From an uncultured Dysosmobacter sp. (GTDB lineage: Bacteria > Bacillota > Clostridia > Oscillospirales > Oscillospiraceae), in NCBI GenBank assembly GCA_934590165.1, contig CAKTOO010000005.1, forward strand, positions 69,180-133,179: 64,000 nt of DNA. Reading direction: 5' to 3'. The notes beneath the pieces were generated by a model that worked only from the letters and a program-made list of their open reading frames with translations, was not told the origin of the DNA and ran no database searches. Positions within the stretch are counted from its first letter, which is position 1. Every line of letters starts with the position of its first letter. The position numbers and the translations under genes were made by a program. This document shows positions 26,376 to 34,911 of the stretch, one piece after another.

Positions 26376-26708
26376 ATGAGTACGAGATTGCAAATCATGG
26401 GCAGCCGGATTCGGACTGCAAGGCAGTTCCGCCGCCTCACTGGTGAACAGCTCGCTGAGAAGATCGGTATTGCTGTAGACTCGCTTCGACACATAGAAAA
26501 TGGAGTCCGATCACCAAGTTTCCAGCTCATTGAGCGCATCTCGGATATTCTAGACGTTTCACTCGACTACTTAGCTGGGAAGACGGATTCTCCTCTGGAG
26601 CATAGAGTTCGCAAGGAACTTGAAAACTCTGGACTAACGAAGGAGCAAGAAGATGCCATTGTTGAGTTGGCATTAAACTCGATCCCGATCATCAAAAAAC
26701 ACATTTGA
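26376..26708 (+). CDS. XRE-family repressor (110 aa)
   Basis: The helix-turn-helix (IRTARQFRRLTGEQLAEKIGIAVDSLRHIENG) is followed by a typical SinR-like linker (RISDILDVSLDYLAGKTDS). It has a good RBS (GTAGGAG). A perfect TTGATAC-GATT-GTATCAA palindrome before the next gene is its probable operator. Confidence 0.85.
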   Translation: MSTRLQIMGSRIRTARQFRRLTGEQLAEKIGIAVDSLRHIENGVRSPSFQLIERISDILDVSLDYLAGKTDSPLEHRVRKELENSGLTKEQEDAIVELALNSIPIIKKHI

Positions 26709-26803
26709 GCAATGCACCTGTCGATCTGGCAGGTGCAATTTTATTTTTCATTCTTCCTTAATCCGACTGTTTTCGCGCTTTCTCTCATGTAATATGTACT
26801 TAC

Positions 26804-26821
26804 TTGATACGATTGTATCAA
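26804..26821. promoter_or_regulatory. Operator palindrome before the 26844 gene
   Basis: TTGATAC and GTATCAA flank GATT, 22 bases before the start codon. Size and symmetry suit an XRE dimer such as the product of the gene at 26376. Confidence 0.6.
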
Positions 26822-26843
26822 ATCTGTACGGAGGGATGAAGAC

Positions 26844-27494
26844 ATGACAGTACAAAACGCATTAGAGGAAATGAAAGAACGCGCATTTGCCCCTGCTTTT
26901 CAAAAGTATTTGTTCGATACATACAAGGTACTGGCGCAAACAGATTTTTCCGAAGAGGAAAAGGACTACACAGCGGCTGAAGACTATTTTACCACCACAT
27001 TGGAGCAGTCCGAGAACGAGATCCTAAGCCAGATCAAAACCAATTACGAGGCAAAACTGCGGTATGCATCCCGGTATGCTTTCAACGCAGGCCTGTATTC
27101 TGGGTTCGTCCAGCACTTTTCCAATCAAGATCTTGTTGTCGATGGATTTGAAAAGCATCTCATGCAAGATCTCTTTGAGATGCCTGGTATGCAGCGCCAT
27201 ACTCTGTTTTTGCAGATGCATGACGAAAACCAGAAGCTTATCGAGCAGCTCGAGATTGATGGTGATGAAGAGCGACGAGAGCATTTGACCTCGATTGAGT
27301 GTGCGTGGGAGCAACGCGTTCATTGGGCGGCCTGCCACAGCTTCTACTGCGGTTATCGCGCTGCGGTCAAAGTTCTTACTGCTGTTGAGGGCGTGAGCAC
27401 CTTTGACATGATTCCACACACCTTGCTGTTGGAATATCACTTGGGATATACGAAGTCCTATGACCAAACGGAACAGCAGCATATTGATAGATAG
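26844..27494 (+). CDS. Hypothetical helical protein (216 aa)
   Basis: The soluble, mostly helical protein (MTVQNALEEMKERAFAPAF...) has His/Cys residues (RVHWAACHSFYCGYRAAVK) but no recognised domain. RBS GGAGGG lies before ATG 26844. The palindrome just upstream suggests repression by the preceding XRE protein. Confidence 0.6.
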   Translation: MTVQNALEEMKERAFAPAFQKYLFDTYKVLAQTDFSEEEKDYTAAEDYFTTTLEQSENEILSQIKTNYEAKLRYASRYAFNAGLYSGFVQHFSNQDLVVDGFEKHLMQDLFEMPGMQRHTLFLQMHDENQKLIEQLEIDGDEERREHLTSIECAWEQRVHWAACHSFYCGYRAAVKVLTAVEGVSTFDMIPHTLLLEYHLGYTKSYDQTEQQHIDR

Positions 27495-27571
27495 CGGAGT
27501 TGAACGGCAGTAGCACAATACAAAGGGGCAATTCAATAGATTCTCAATGACTTCACATGAATGACATGAAA

Positions 27572-27622
27572 AGACACGCCAATCTGCGGGAATGATTTAT
27601 CCCATAGATTGGTGTGTCTTTC
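27572..27622 (+). terminator. Terminator after the 26844 gene
   Basis: AGACACGCCAATCT pairs with AGATTGGTGTGTCTT around a 20-base loop and is followed by TTCGC. It ends the two-gene unit. Confidence 0.6.
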
Positions 27623-27648
27623 GCTTCGACTATAATACTAAAGGCTGC

Positions 27649-27674
27649 GAGGTGTCCGTTCTTTCGGACACCTC
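27649..27674 (+). promoter_or_regulatory. Hairpin GAGGTGTCCG-TTCTTT-CGGACACCTC (shared motif copy 1)
   Basis: The ten-pair hairpin has the same core (TGTCCGTTCTTTxGGACA) as sites at 48471 and 51106. All three lie 50-70 bases before a gene of the element (two exonucleases and a WYL regulator). It could be a common operator or an RNA element. Confidence 0.5.
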
Positions 27675-27727
27675 TTCTTGTATGCTTGCGGTAGAGTTCG
27701 AAGAAAGAACTACCGGAGGTGTCGAAG

Positions 27728-29350
27728 ATGTATGTGCTCGTTGATATGGAATGGATCTCGAATCAGCGTGGTAATCATTGGCCAACACAGTTGGCCGCTG
27801 CCCGCGTAGATGCGCAATGGAATACAGTTGATACTTTTTCCGTGCTATTTCGCCCGAGAGACTTCTCCTTGCAGCAATGGGGGCATATGGCTTTTTCCGG
27901 CTGGAGCAGGGAGCAGTTCCTCGATGGAGAAAGCCTTTATGCTGGATTGGACGCTTTCCGCCTTTGGCTGCAACCAGAGGATACGATATGCTGGTGGCAT
28001 CAGGAAGCAAGTGACCTGTTCAATATGTTCTCCAAGGTATCCGGTGTTCCTGATATGACTCAGCACGTCGTGTTGCTCTGTGATTACATTTACGGTTACT
28101 TAGCAGGACAGGAGGCGTCTGTTGGTAGCCCTTATAAGATCTGTGCGGCGCGCAATATCGTCACACCTTCTCCAGCGCACTGCTCCGTCAACGATGTAGC
28201 AACCATGCAACTGCTTGCGCAGGTCATTGGCTTTGAGCAGAAGTATTTACTTGAGCCACCGAAAAGATGGAGCAAAGACGCAATGGCACAGAAAGGTTCT
28301 TCTGCCTATAAGCTGCTCTATGATCCTCAGGCCAAGCTCCTTCATAAATCCGACTGTGAGTTACTACCTGATGATCGCCATTTCCCAGCGTTCCTCACAT
28401 TCAAGCTTCCAATTCGCCGCAAGTACAAGCCTTGTAGCTGCTGCAGGGATGAATTCTTAGATGCGCTGTGGGATCGCAATCAAGACTCTATCGCTCGCTC
28501 TGAATATAACTATGTCTACTCCAAGCAGTCCAAAATCTTTCACACCAGGAAGTGCAGTCATGTTCTGCTGGCCTATGATATTCAGGGAACCGTTTCCTAC
28601 GACACCTGCCTTAAAAGCGGGCGACGCCCTTGTAAGCACTGCAATCCGGAGCCGATTGAGCACAAGACGATTGCTTTTCCGGTACTGCCAAAGAAGCCGC
28701 AAGCCCCTCAGGAGCGTTCTTTGAGCAAGGACGAGCAAAGTGCCATCGGACGCTTTAATCGTGCTAAACAGGAGCGTGAAGCTGCATTCAAGAAAGGCTC
28801 CCTTTCCGATGCTGAGAAAAGCAACATTATGGCACTCTCGCAGCCAGGGCTGGCATTCTGGGCAAGTAAAGGGTATCGCACATTCCACCGCAGGAACTGC
28901 TCTCAAATCTCAGGCCTCAACCAACTGGTCGGCTTTCCTCGTTATCAGGATGCTGTCCGCGCAGGGTACTGCCCATGCCGGCACTGTAAGCCAAGTCCGA
29001 AGCAAGATGTCGTCTATTCAATTCCCATCACCAACAAAAAACGTGCGGGAGAAAGCGTCGAAACCCTGGTGCAACTCTGTACGGAGCACTGCCTTCCATT
29101 TCACCACGACAATCGATACTTCGAGATGCAGACAATGGTGGGCAAGTGGAAAATTGATATGGACTTACGGCCAGTCCGACTGGAACACATAAATCTCGTC
29201 TCTCAGCCGGAGAACACAAAGAAATATCATGTGCAGCCCCGTCTGTTCCTCTCCTTAAAGGATACATTCGATTACATTATGCGACATGATAATGCCCTTA
29301 TAAAACGGATCGAAGGGACAAGCCAGGAAGTACAACTTCAAATGGGATAA
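27728..29350 (+). CDS. DEDDh-like exonuclease fused to three Ada-like zinc modules
   Basis: ATG 27728 follows GGAGGTG. The N-terminal 170 residues (MYVLVDMEWISNQRG with DxE; HQEASDLFNMF; CSVNDVATMQLLAQV) resemble a DnaQ/DEDDh exonuclease, weakly conserved in the last motif. Then come three copies of a zinc module of the type found in Ada and KH-Ada-like proteins: LLHKSDCELL...KPCSCC, IFHTRKCSHV...RRPCKHCNP and TFHRRNCSQI...YCPCRHCKP (about residues 195-435). The C-terminus is of unknown type. A role in recognising and trimming nucleic acid is likely. It is related in its first part to the exonuclease at 51173, and both genes share an upstream hairpin. Confidence 0.65.
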   Translation: MYVLVDMEWISNQRGNHWPTQLAAARVDAQWNTVDTFSVLFRPRDFSLQQWGHMAFSGWSREQFLDGESLYAGLDAFRLWLQPEDTICWWHQEASDLFNMFSKVSGVPDMTQHVVLLCDYIYGYLAGQEASVGSPYKICAARNIVTPSPAHCSVNDVATMQLLAQVIGFEQKYLLEPPKRWSKDAMAQKGSSAYKLLYDPQAKLLHKSDCELLPDDRHFPAFLTFKLPIRRKYKPCSCCRDEFLDALWDRNQDSIARSEYNYVYSKQSKIFHTRKCSHVLLAYDIQGTVSYDTCLKSGRRPCKHCNPEPIEHKTIAFPVLPKKPQAPQERSLSKDEQSAIGRFNRAKQEREAAFKKGSLSDAEKSNIMALSQPGLAFWASKGYRTFHRRNCSQISGLNQLVGFPRYQDAVRAGYCPCRHCKPSPKQDVVYSIPITNKKRAGESVETLVQLCTEHCLPFHHDNRYFEMQTMVGKWKIDMDLRPVRLEHINLVSQPENTKKYHVQPRLFLSLKDTFDYIMRHDNALIKRIEGTSQEVQLQMG

Positions 29351-29425
29351 TTGTTGTTTTCCACTCCTTCTATCCGTAAATACCGTTGGGGAGTGTATCC
29401 CCAGATGCTTACAAAGGAGTGAAAA

Positions 29426-30343
29426 ATGATGACGCGAGAAGAAGCGGAGAAAGAGCTAATTGCTCTGCTGCAAGAGGCGGAAGGTGGGCCTTCTTACTCC
29501 ATGGGAGAAGTGGACGCTTATATGCGTGAGCTGCTGCATCCAAAAAACCAGATCTACCTGACAGGCGATACGCACGGTCGGTTTGAGCGGATCATCTCTT
29601 TCTGTGAGAGGCAGCAAGTTCAACCTGAAAGCACCTTCATTATCTTAGGGGATGTCGGATTGAACTACTATGGGGATGGGAGAGACAGGCGAGGCAAAGA
29701 TGCGCTGGCACAGATTCCAATCACGTTCTTCTGCATTCACGGCAACCATGAAATGCGCCCATCTGAAGAGTTGGGCTATCAGGTGAAAGAGTACCACGGT
29801 GGGAAAGTATGGGTTCAGCCTGAGTATCCAAACCTCGTATTTGCCATTGACGGCGAGATCTATGATTTCTTTGGCCATTCCTGTATTGTCATTGGAGGTG
29901 CGTATAGCGTCGATAAATACTACCGATTGGCAAGAGGCTATAACTGGTTTGAAGACGAGCAGCCGTCCGATGAAATCAAGGAGAAAGTTGAGCGTGTGCT
30001 ATCTGAGCGTGATTGGAAGATCGATGTTGTGCTGTCGCACACCTGCCCGCTCAGGTACGAGCCGACCGAAGTATTTCTATCCATGATTGACCAGTCGAGT
30101 GTGGATAAGAGTACCGAGCAATGGCTTGATACGATCGAGTCAAGGTTGCACTACGAGCGCTGGTACTGCGGTCACTATCATACGGACAAGGAGATCGACA
30201 AGATCCGTTTCATGTTTCAGGACTATGCGCTGCTGCCGCATCAGATTTCCCTTTCTGCGGAGAAGGAAATGGTCCGCCGGATGCAGCGGCAGGCCGAGAT
30301 TGTCAAGGCGCTGGGTCTGGTGGATGAGACTCCAGAGCAATAA
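29426..30343 (+). CDS. Calcineurin-like metallophosphoesterase
   Basis: The 305-residue enzyme has the metal-site motifs in order: GDTHGRFERI (about 48-57), ILGDVGLNYYGD, FCIHGNHEMRP, VVLSHTCP and WYCGHYHTDKE. The substrate is unknown; phage-borne members hydrolyse nucleic-acid or phosphoprotein phosphates. RBS AAAGGAG precedes ATG 29426 (29429 is equally possible). It starts a tightly packed five-gene run ending at 32335. Confidence 0.88.
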   Translation: MMTREEAEKELIALLQEAEGGPSYSMGEVDAYMRELLHPKNQIYLTGDTHGRFERIISFCERQQVQPESTFIILGDVGLNYYGDGRDRRGKDALAQIPITFFCIHGNHEMRPSEELGYQVKEYHGGKVWVQPEYPNLVFAIDGEIYDFFGHSCIVIGGAYSVDKYYRLARGYNWFEDEQPSDEIKEKVERVLSERDWKIDVVLSHTCPLRYEPTEVFLSMIDQSSVDKSTEQWLDTIESRLHYERWYCGHYHTDKEIDKIRFMFQDYALLPHQISLSAEKEMVRRMQRQAEIVKALGLVDETPEQ

Positions 30344-30356
30344 GAGGATTTATAAT

Positions 30357-30965
30357 ATGAGCACATATTACGATTTTATGGTCGAGGCCAAGTACAACGG
30401 CAAATGGTACAACATCGACCTACATACAAAGGATATTGACGGAAAGCTGCGGCATCAATATCTTGCAACCTTTTCCCGCAGCTTCATTGGCCAATTGGAA
30501 AATCTGATCGACGGTGCATGGAGGATTGGTTTTGATGATCTGGCGGAAAGCACACAGAATCTCTTGCTATCCAGTACTCCTGCAGAGTGTGAAGATAGCG
30601 TTCGGCTGGAGCAGTTCTATGTTGCCGGCAATCTAGCAGATTTTGAGAAACTCCTGAAGGCGCCATATCAGAACGAATACTATGTGACACGGAATCAGAT
30701 TGCAGCATATGAGTCGCATGAGATCGACGACATCTGTGAGTATTTGACTGTTCATGAGTTACTTGAGCTACCCTACACAGCTCGCAACGAGTATGTCCTA
30801 TATCGTTGGAATGATGTCTTTGGGAATACAGAGAAGATCCGATCAATGGTAGATCGCCTGCGGTACCAGATCGAGTGTTTCAACGAAGCGCTCCCCTATG
30901 AGGCAGGTCAGTCCTACGGAGATCGTGCGGCTTCGCAAGTCCGTGTGATTTACCGGATTTCATGA
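30357..30965 (+). CDS. Hypothetical protein (202 aa)
   Basis: ATG 30357 follows AAGAGGA. The protein (MSTYYDFMVEAKYNGKWYNID) is acidic and lacks known motifs; the opening resembles small phage proteins found beside metallophosphoesterases. It is placed between two such enzymes in one transcript. Confidence 0.6.
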   Translation: MSTYYDFMVEAKYNGKWYNIDLHTKDIDGKLRHQYLATFSRSFIGQLENLIDGAWRIGFDDLAESTQNLLLSSTPAECEDSVRLEQFYVAGNLADFEKLLKAPYQNEYYVTRNQIAAYESHEIDDICEYLTVHELLELPYTARNEYVLYRWNDVFGNTEKIRSMVDRLRYQIECFNEALPYEAGQSYGDRAASQVRVIYRIS

Positions 30966-30978
30966 GGAGGTATAGCAC

Positions 30979-31584
30979 ATGAACTACTTCATTGGAGACC
31001 TCCATCTCTTCAACCGGAATCAGACAGGTGAGGGTGTAAACTATGACAGAAGGCCGTTTGCCACCGTTGATGAAATGCACCGGTATATCCTCGAGCATTG
31101 GAACGCTAAAATCACCAACGGAGACACCGTTTATATCCTTGGGGATATGGCCATGCGGGGAAAAAATGAAGCACTCATTGCATTGGTCGCACAGCTCAAG
31201 GGGCGAAAGATCCTGTTCCGAGGAAATCACGATGATCTGTCTGATTATCGGTATCAGAAGCTCTTCGCTGACATCACCGATTATCGTGAGATCAGCGAAA
31301 GTTTCGACGGGCAGTCGTATAAGCTCTGCTTGATGCACTATCCCATTCTGATGTGGAATGGGCAGCATCGCGGATCGATTCTTCTCTACGCCCATACTCA
31401 TAATACTGTGGAAGAGGCATTCTTCCAGAAATGCGTCAAAGAGCTCAACGAGAATAAGAAGCTGAATGTTCAACAAGGAATGCCTATTCGCGCCATCAAT
31501 GTTGGCTGCATGATGCCGTATATGAATTATGAGCCAAGAACACTCAAGGAAATTCTCTCCGCACAGAACGCAAGAAAGGAATAA
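30979..31584 (+). CDS. Phage-type metallophosphoesterase (201 aa)
   Basis: Motifs are IGDLHLFN, YILGDMAMRG, FRGNHDDL, LMHYPILMWNG and YAHTHNTVEE, a compact calcineurin-like phosphoesterase of the kind common in phages. It is distinct from the enzyme at 29426 (different spacing and GD-L-H start). ATG 30979 has GAGGAGG 12 bases upstream. Substrate unknown. Confidence 0.85.
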   Translation: MNYFIGDLHLFNRNQTGEGVNYDRRPFATVDEMHRYILEHWNAKITNGDTVYILGDMAMRGKNEALIALVAQLKGRKILFRGNHDDLSDYRYQKLFADITDYREISESFDGQSYKLCLMHYPILMWNGQHRGSILLYAHTHNTVEEAFFQKCVKELNENKKLNVQQGMPIRAINVGCMMPYMNYEPRTLKEILSAQNARKE

Positions 31585-31589
31585 GGCCT

Positions 31590-31937
31590 ATGTTACCGAA
31601 AGAGCTATTCCTCAGCACGCTAGAGAAGATTCAAAAGCAAGAAGCTCGGATTGACGAGTTTAATACCGCGCTATCAAAGATCTGCGATGGGTTCCCTGTG
31701 TTTGATTCGGAGAATCAGTACCTGATTGCGCTCCGGGAGCTGCTGAAATACACAATGCAAGATCAATATGACTACATCGGGTGGTGGCTGTATGAAGCAC
31801 CGGATGCTGGATACACAATCTGGTGGGATGATGAGGACGGTAAAGAAACCCGCGTGGACTTGACAGAGCCTGGTGCGCTCTATGACTATCTGGTGGAGTA
31901 TGCCGCGCCGGAAGAAGTTCAGGGGGATGAGTCGTGA
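31590..31937 (+). CDS. Hypothetical acidic protein (115 aa)
   Basis: It reads MLPKELFLSTLEKIQKQEARIDEF and later YDYIGWWLYEAPDAGYTIWWDD. Short acidic proteins of this type are common in phages and mobile elements and unknown in function. Its end overlaps the next gene by four bases (GTGA). Confidence 0.6.
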   Translation: MLPKELFLSTLEKIQKQEARIDEFNTALSKICDGFPVFDSENQYLIALRELLKYTMQDQYDYIGWWLYEAPDAGYTIWWDDEDGKETRVDLTEPGALYDYLVEYAAPEEVQGDES

Positions 31938-32335
31938 GTACACAATACTCTGTTGTTAATACACGGATCATTGAAGAAGCCGCTGAATTCCAGGGAAAGG
32001 CCTCAGCAATTCAAGCAGAATGTCTCCGAATGGTGCGTGAGGCCTCTGTATCTGCTGACTTGCAGGAGGTCAAGGAATATCTCATAGACAAGCTTTCTGA
32101 CCGTGCGCTATTCTCTGTTGAGGAACCAGAGGGGACATCCATTGTGATTGGAACGGCAAGAGCGGGCCATTTTTCATGGCGTGCTGAGAATGGATTCCAT
32201 GACTTTGACTCAGTCCTGCGTTGGCTCCAGTCACATCCGGACTTTACAATCTGTGATGAGTATGGAACAATCAAAACGGCAGAAGAATTCAAGCAGGTAT
32301 TAGACTGGTGCGGGATTAAATCTCCTCATAGTTAG
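31934..32335 (+). CDS. Hypothetical protein (133 aa)
   Basis: It starts at GTG 31934 within the stop of the preceding gene. No domain is recognised. It is last in the phosphoesterase transcript. Confidence 0.55.
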   Translation: MSTQYSVVNTRIIEEAAEFQGKASAIQAECLRMVREASVSADLQEVKEYLIDKLSDRALFSVEEPEGTSIVIGTARAGHFSWRAENGFHDFDSVLRWLQSHPDFTICDEYGTIKTAEEFKQVLDWCGIKSPHS

Positions 32336-32450
32336 ATTGCACGCAGAAATTTCAGCCTTTTAACCACAAGTTGAATGACAAATGCCAAAGCTTGTGATAT
32401 AGTACAGTCAGAAACCAAGAACAACTACTTTACAGAAAGGACGCAGCACC

Positions 32451-32585
32451 ATGAAGACCATTTCTTCCGCTATCTTCTATATGAGCGAATGGCAGGCTAT
32501 CTTCCAGTGTGAGGAATATAGCTTCAGCGAAGCATGCCCATATCAAGATAAGCAGAAGAATTTGATTGGAATGAGTAACTGTTAG
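32451..32585 (+). CDS. Very small ORF (44 aa) before a terminator
   Basis: ATG 32451 follows AGAAAGGACG. The frame reads MKTISSAIFYMSEWQAIFQC and ends IGMSNC. A hairpin terminator begins 44 bases after its stop, so it is a complete small transcription unit. Function unknown; a leader peptide or micro-protein is possible. Confidence 0.45.
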   Translation: MKTISSAIFYMSEWQAIFQCEEYSFSEACPYQDKQKNLIGMSNC

Positions 32586-32628
32586 ACTGGCAGAGCATTT
32601 GCCTGTAACTCCTTCCCTGAATCATTGA

Positions 32629-32663
32629 AGCCGCTTGTCTTGTGTATAGACAAGCGGCTTTTT
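32629..32663 (+). terminator. Rho-independent terminator
   Basis: AGCCGCTTGTCT pairs with AGACAAGCGGCT and is followed by TTTTTC. Confidence 0.85.
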
Positions 32664-32708
32664 CATGCCTATGAGTTCAAATGATTTGAAGAGGAGGTGT
32701 CATTCGAA

Positions 32709-32945
32709 ATGGGGTTCCCGACGATCGACTTAATGCGCACTGGCGCAAATATTGTGCGGCTACGGAAAGCAGCAGGCCTCACCGTACATGACCTGCAAAT
32801 GGTGTTCGGCTTCAATTCCCCGCAAGCTATTTACAAATGGCAGAATGGAGCTGCGTTGCCGACGGTAGACAATCTAATCGTTCTTGCGGCGCTGCTGCAT
32901 GTCCGCATCGACGATATTCTCGTTACCGACAACGCCGTCGCTTAA
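32709..32945 (+). CDS. Small XRE-type HTH protein (78 aa)
   Basis: The start ATG 32709 has GAGGAGGTG at 32690-32698; the GTG at 32697 is too close to it. The HTH reads IVRLRKAAGLTVHDLQMVFGFNSPQAIYKWQNG. It lies just before the tRNA array and could regulate it. Confidence 0.7.
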   Translation: MGFPTIDLMRTGANIVRLRKAAGLTVHDLQMVFGFNSPQAIYKWQNGAALPTVDNLIVLAALLHVRIDDILVTDNAVA

Positions 32946-32973
32946 ATGCGAGAAGCTCTGCTTCTCGCCATAC

Positions 32974-33050
32974 GGTCCGCTCGTCTAAATGGTTAGGACA
33001 CAGCCCTTTCACGGCTGCAATGACCGGTTCGAGTCCGGCGCGGATCTCCA
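32974..33050 (+). tRNA. tRNA-Glu (UUC)
   Basis: Acceptor GGTCCGC/GCGGATC pairs with a G-T, the anticodon loop is CTTTCAC, the T arm is CCGGTTCGAGTCCGG and CCA is encoded. First of eight clustered tRNAs. Confidence 0.95.
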
Positions 33051-33056
33051 AAATAA

Positions 33057-33131
33057 TGGGATATGGCCAAGCGGCTAAGGCACCGGCCTTTGACGCCGGC
33101 ACCGTTGGTTCGAATCCAACTATCCCAACCA
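33057..33131 (+). tRNA. tRNA-Gln (UUG)
   Basis: Acceptor TGGGATA/TATCCCA, anticodon stem CCGGC/GCCGG with loop CTTTGAC, encoded CCA. Confidence 0.95.
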
Positions 33132-33132
33132 T

Positions 33133-33209
33133 GATACGGTACTCAAGAGGTTGAAGAGGACAGCCTGCAAAGCTGTTAATCGTCGGTTCGAATCCGACCC
33201 GTATCTCCA
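33133..33209 (+). tRNA. tRNA-Cys (GCA)
   Basis: Acceptor GATACGG/CCGTATC, anticodon stem ACAGC/GCTGT with loop CTGCAAA, encoded CCA. It starts one base after the preceding tRNA, so the array is processed from one transcript. Confidence 0.93.
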
Positions 33210-33213
33210 ATAT

Positions 33214-33290
33214 GGTGCCTTCGTCTAATTGGTCAGGACGCAAGCCTCTCAAGCTTGTAATGCTGGGTTCGAGTCCCGCAGGCATCACCA
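33214..33290 (+). tRNA. tRNA-Glu (CUC)
   Basis: Anticodon stem CAAGC/GCTTG with loop CTCTCAA, T arm GCTGGGTTCGAGTCCCGC, encoded CCA. A second Glu isoacceptor in the array. Confidence 0.93.
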
Positions 33291-33299
33291 TCATCATAT

Positions 33300-33374
33300 A
33301 GGGGTATAGCTTAACTGGTAGAGCAGCGGTCTCCAAAACCGCCCGTGGGTGTTCAAGTCGCCCTATCCCTGCCA
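33300..33374 (+). tRNA. tRNA-Trp (CCA)
   Basis: Acceptor AGGGGTA/TATCCCT, anticodon stem GCGGT/ACCGC with loop CTCCAAA, encoded CCA end. Confidence 0.93.
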
Positions 33375-33380
33375 TTTTAT

Positions 33381-33456
33381 TGGGGTGTCGCCAAGCGGTC
33401 AAGGCACCGGTCTCTGACACCGGCATTTGTTGGTTCGAATCCAACCACCCCAGCCA
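33381..33456 (+). tRNA. tRNA-Gln (CUG)
   Basis: Acceptor TGGGGTG/CACCCCA, anticodon stem CCGGT/ACCGG with loop CTCTGAC, encoded CCA. A second Gln isoacceptor. Confidence 0.94.
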
Positions 33457-33461
33457 TACTT

Positions 33462-33547
33462 GGAGAGTGAACCCAGAAGGTCTGGGGACCGCCCGCTAAG
33501 CGGATCGCACTGCATGGTGTCAGATTCGAGTTCTGCGCTCTCCGCCA
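33462..33547 (+). tRNA. tRNA-Ser (GCU)
   Basis: Acceptor GGAGAGT/GCTCTCC, loop CCGCTAA, long variable arm typical of serine tRNA, encoded CCA. Confidence 0.9.
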
Positions 33548-33550
33548 TAT

Positions 33551-33638
33551 GGGTCAGTACGCGTAGTTGGCGAGCGCAGCGGTCTGTAAAACCGTGACAT
33601 AAGAAACATCGTTGGTTCAATTCCAACCTGGCCCACCA
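33551..33638 (+). tRNA. tRNA-Tyr (GUA)
   Basis: Acceptor GGGTCAG/CTGGCCC, anticodon stem GCGGT/ACCGT with loop CTGTAAA, long variable arm, encoded CCA. Last of the array, followed by a terminator. Confidence 0.93.
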
Positions 33639-33643
33639 CCAAG

Positions 33644-33675
33644 AAGAGGGATACCCTTAACAGAGTATCCCTCTT
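33644..33675 (+). terminator. Terminator of the tRNA array
   Basis: AAGAGGGATAC pairs perfectly with GTATCCCTCTT across a ten-base loop. The same stem sequence recurs at 40742-40776. Confidence 0.8.
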
Positions 33676-33754
33676 GCCATTTGTAAGAGATAATACTACA
33701 ATGATATTAGAATCAAAGAAACTTCTCATATTGCATCTTGAAGGAGACCATGCC

Positions 33755-34882
33755 ATGAATACCTCTAATCTCAACACGCTCATTCAGCGTTACGAGGATA
33801 ACTTTGAGTGGATCAACAACAGGGAGAACGATGAGATTTTCAAGTGGCGTGCTGTCCGCTGCTTTCAGGATGTCTGGTTCAACGAGGCAGCAGAGGATAT
33901 GACATTTGCAGAGAGATTCAAAGCTGCTACAAAAGAGTGTTCTGTGCTGCTCGATAATGGTCAGGTATCCCCCACGAACGGGATCGTGAAGATGGCTGAG
34001 CAAGAACCCGATGAGGTTGAGCGACTTTTTATCGATGTCCTTTTCGCAGACGACCAAGGCGATCTTCAGTTGCGGCAAGACCATGTTGAAGAGTTCCTAG
34101 ATGGGATCGAAGCCGTCCGTGAACGCACATTCCCGAGTTACTGGAAGTACGGGCAGGACCGTCACTGTGCTTTTACTTATTTGGCGCTTTATGCCCCGGA
34201 AGAGAACTATATCTACAAGTACAGCGAAGCCGAGGAGTTTGCGAAACATATCGAGTATGGTATTGATATTGGTTCTGGACAAACCTTCAAGCTAAGCGCT
34301 TATTATGGGATGTGCGATCTGGTTGTTGACGCTCTTCGTACACGCCCGACACTCCTTGAAAAGCATTGGGCTCTCTGTGGAGATGAATGTTATCATGATG
34401 ACAGTCTGCACCTTCTCGCCTTCGATGTTATTTATTGCTCTCGCGCCTATAATTTCTATCAGGGCATCTATCATATCCCCAAGTCAGAAAGCACCTCTGC
34501 CTATAGTAAGGAGCAACTCCGCCTGAAGGAAGAGGCGAAAGTGCAGGAAAGAATTGATAGCCTCGAGGAGCGGATTCAGGCCAAGGACATTGAATTGGAC
34601 AAGTTCCGATCAATCTCCTTACTGAATGTTCGAGTAACACATAAGCAGTATGGGACAGGCGTTGTCATCGCCCAGAAGGAAAACACCATCAAAGTTCGAT
34701 TTCCGGAAGACCAAGAGAAGTCATTCATCATTCACTCCAAGTTCCCCGCACGCCCCACATTTGAAGATGACGAACAGGTTGTAGCGGCCTTTACTGAGTA
34801 TGCCCGACTCACAAAGGAAATCCAGGGGCTGAAAAAGCTTCTTGAAATAGAAAAGACAAAGGTACAAACTACCATATTATAA
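33755..34882 (+). CDS. Unknown protein with coiled coil and KOW/Tudor-like segment (375 aa)
   Basis: ATG 33755 (MNTSNLNTLIQRYEDNFEW) is preferred, with GAAGGAG upstream. The first 250 residues are unknown. A coiled coil (about 265-295) is followed by LLNVRVTHKQYGTGVVIAQK and IKVRFPEDQEKSF, which resembles the small beta domain at the end of UvrD/PcrA-type proteins. A second helix ends the protein. The AT content matches the element genes to the left rather than the cargo to the right. Confidence 0.55.
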   Translation: MNTSNLNTLIQRYEDNFEWINNRENDEIFKWRAVRCFQDVWFNEAAEDMTFAERFKAATKECSVLLDNGQVSPTNGIVKMAEQEPDEVERLFIDVLFADDQGDLQLRQDHVEEFLDGIEAVRERTFPSYWKYGQDRHCAFTYLALYAPEENYIYKYSEAEEFAKHIEYGIDIGSGQTFKLSAYYGMCDLVVDALRTRPTLLEKHWALCGDECYHDDSLHLLAFDVIYCSRAYNFYQGIYHIPKSESTSAYSKEQLRLKEEAKVQERIDSLEERIQAKDIELDKFRSISLLNVRVTHKQYGTGVVIAQKENTIKVRFPEDQEKSFIIHSKFPARPTFEDDEQVVAAFTEYARLTKEIQGLKKLLEIEKTKVQTTIL

Positions 34883-34911
34883 GACTATATCAATTAAAAA
34901 GAGGTGAGAGC

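Noticed and set aside
8865..33638. Complete prophage
   Set aside because: No terminase, portal, capsid, tail or lysis genes are recognisable; only replication, recombination, regulation and accessory genes are present.
32923..33783. Minus-strand frames across the tRNA array
   Set aside because: Repeats such as RVGFEPT and GLEP are the classic false proteins read from T arms of tRNA genes.
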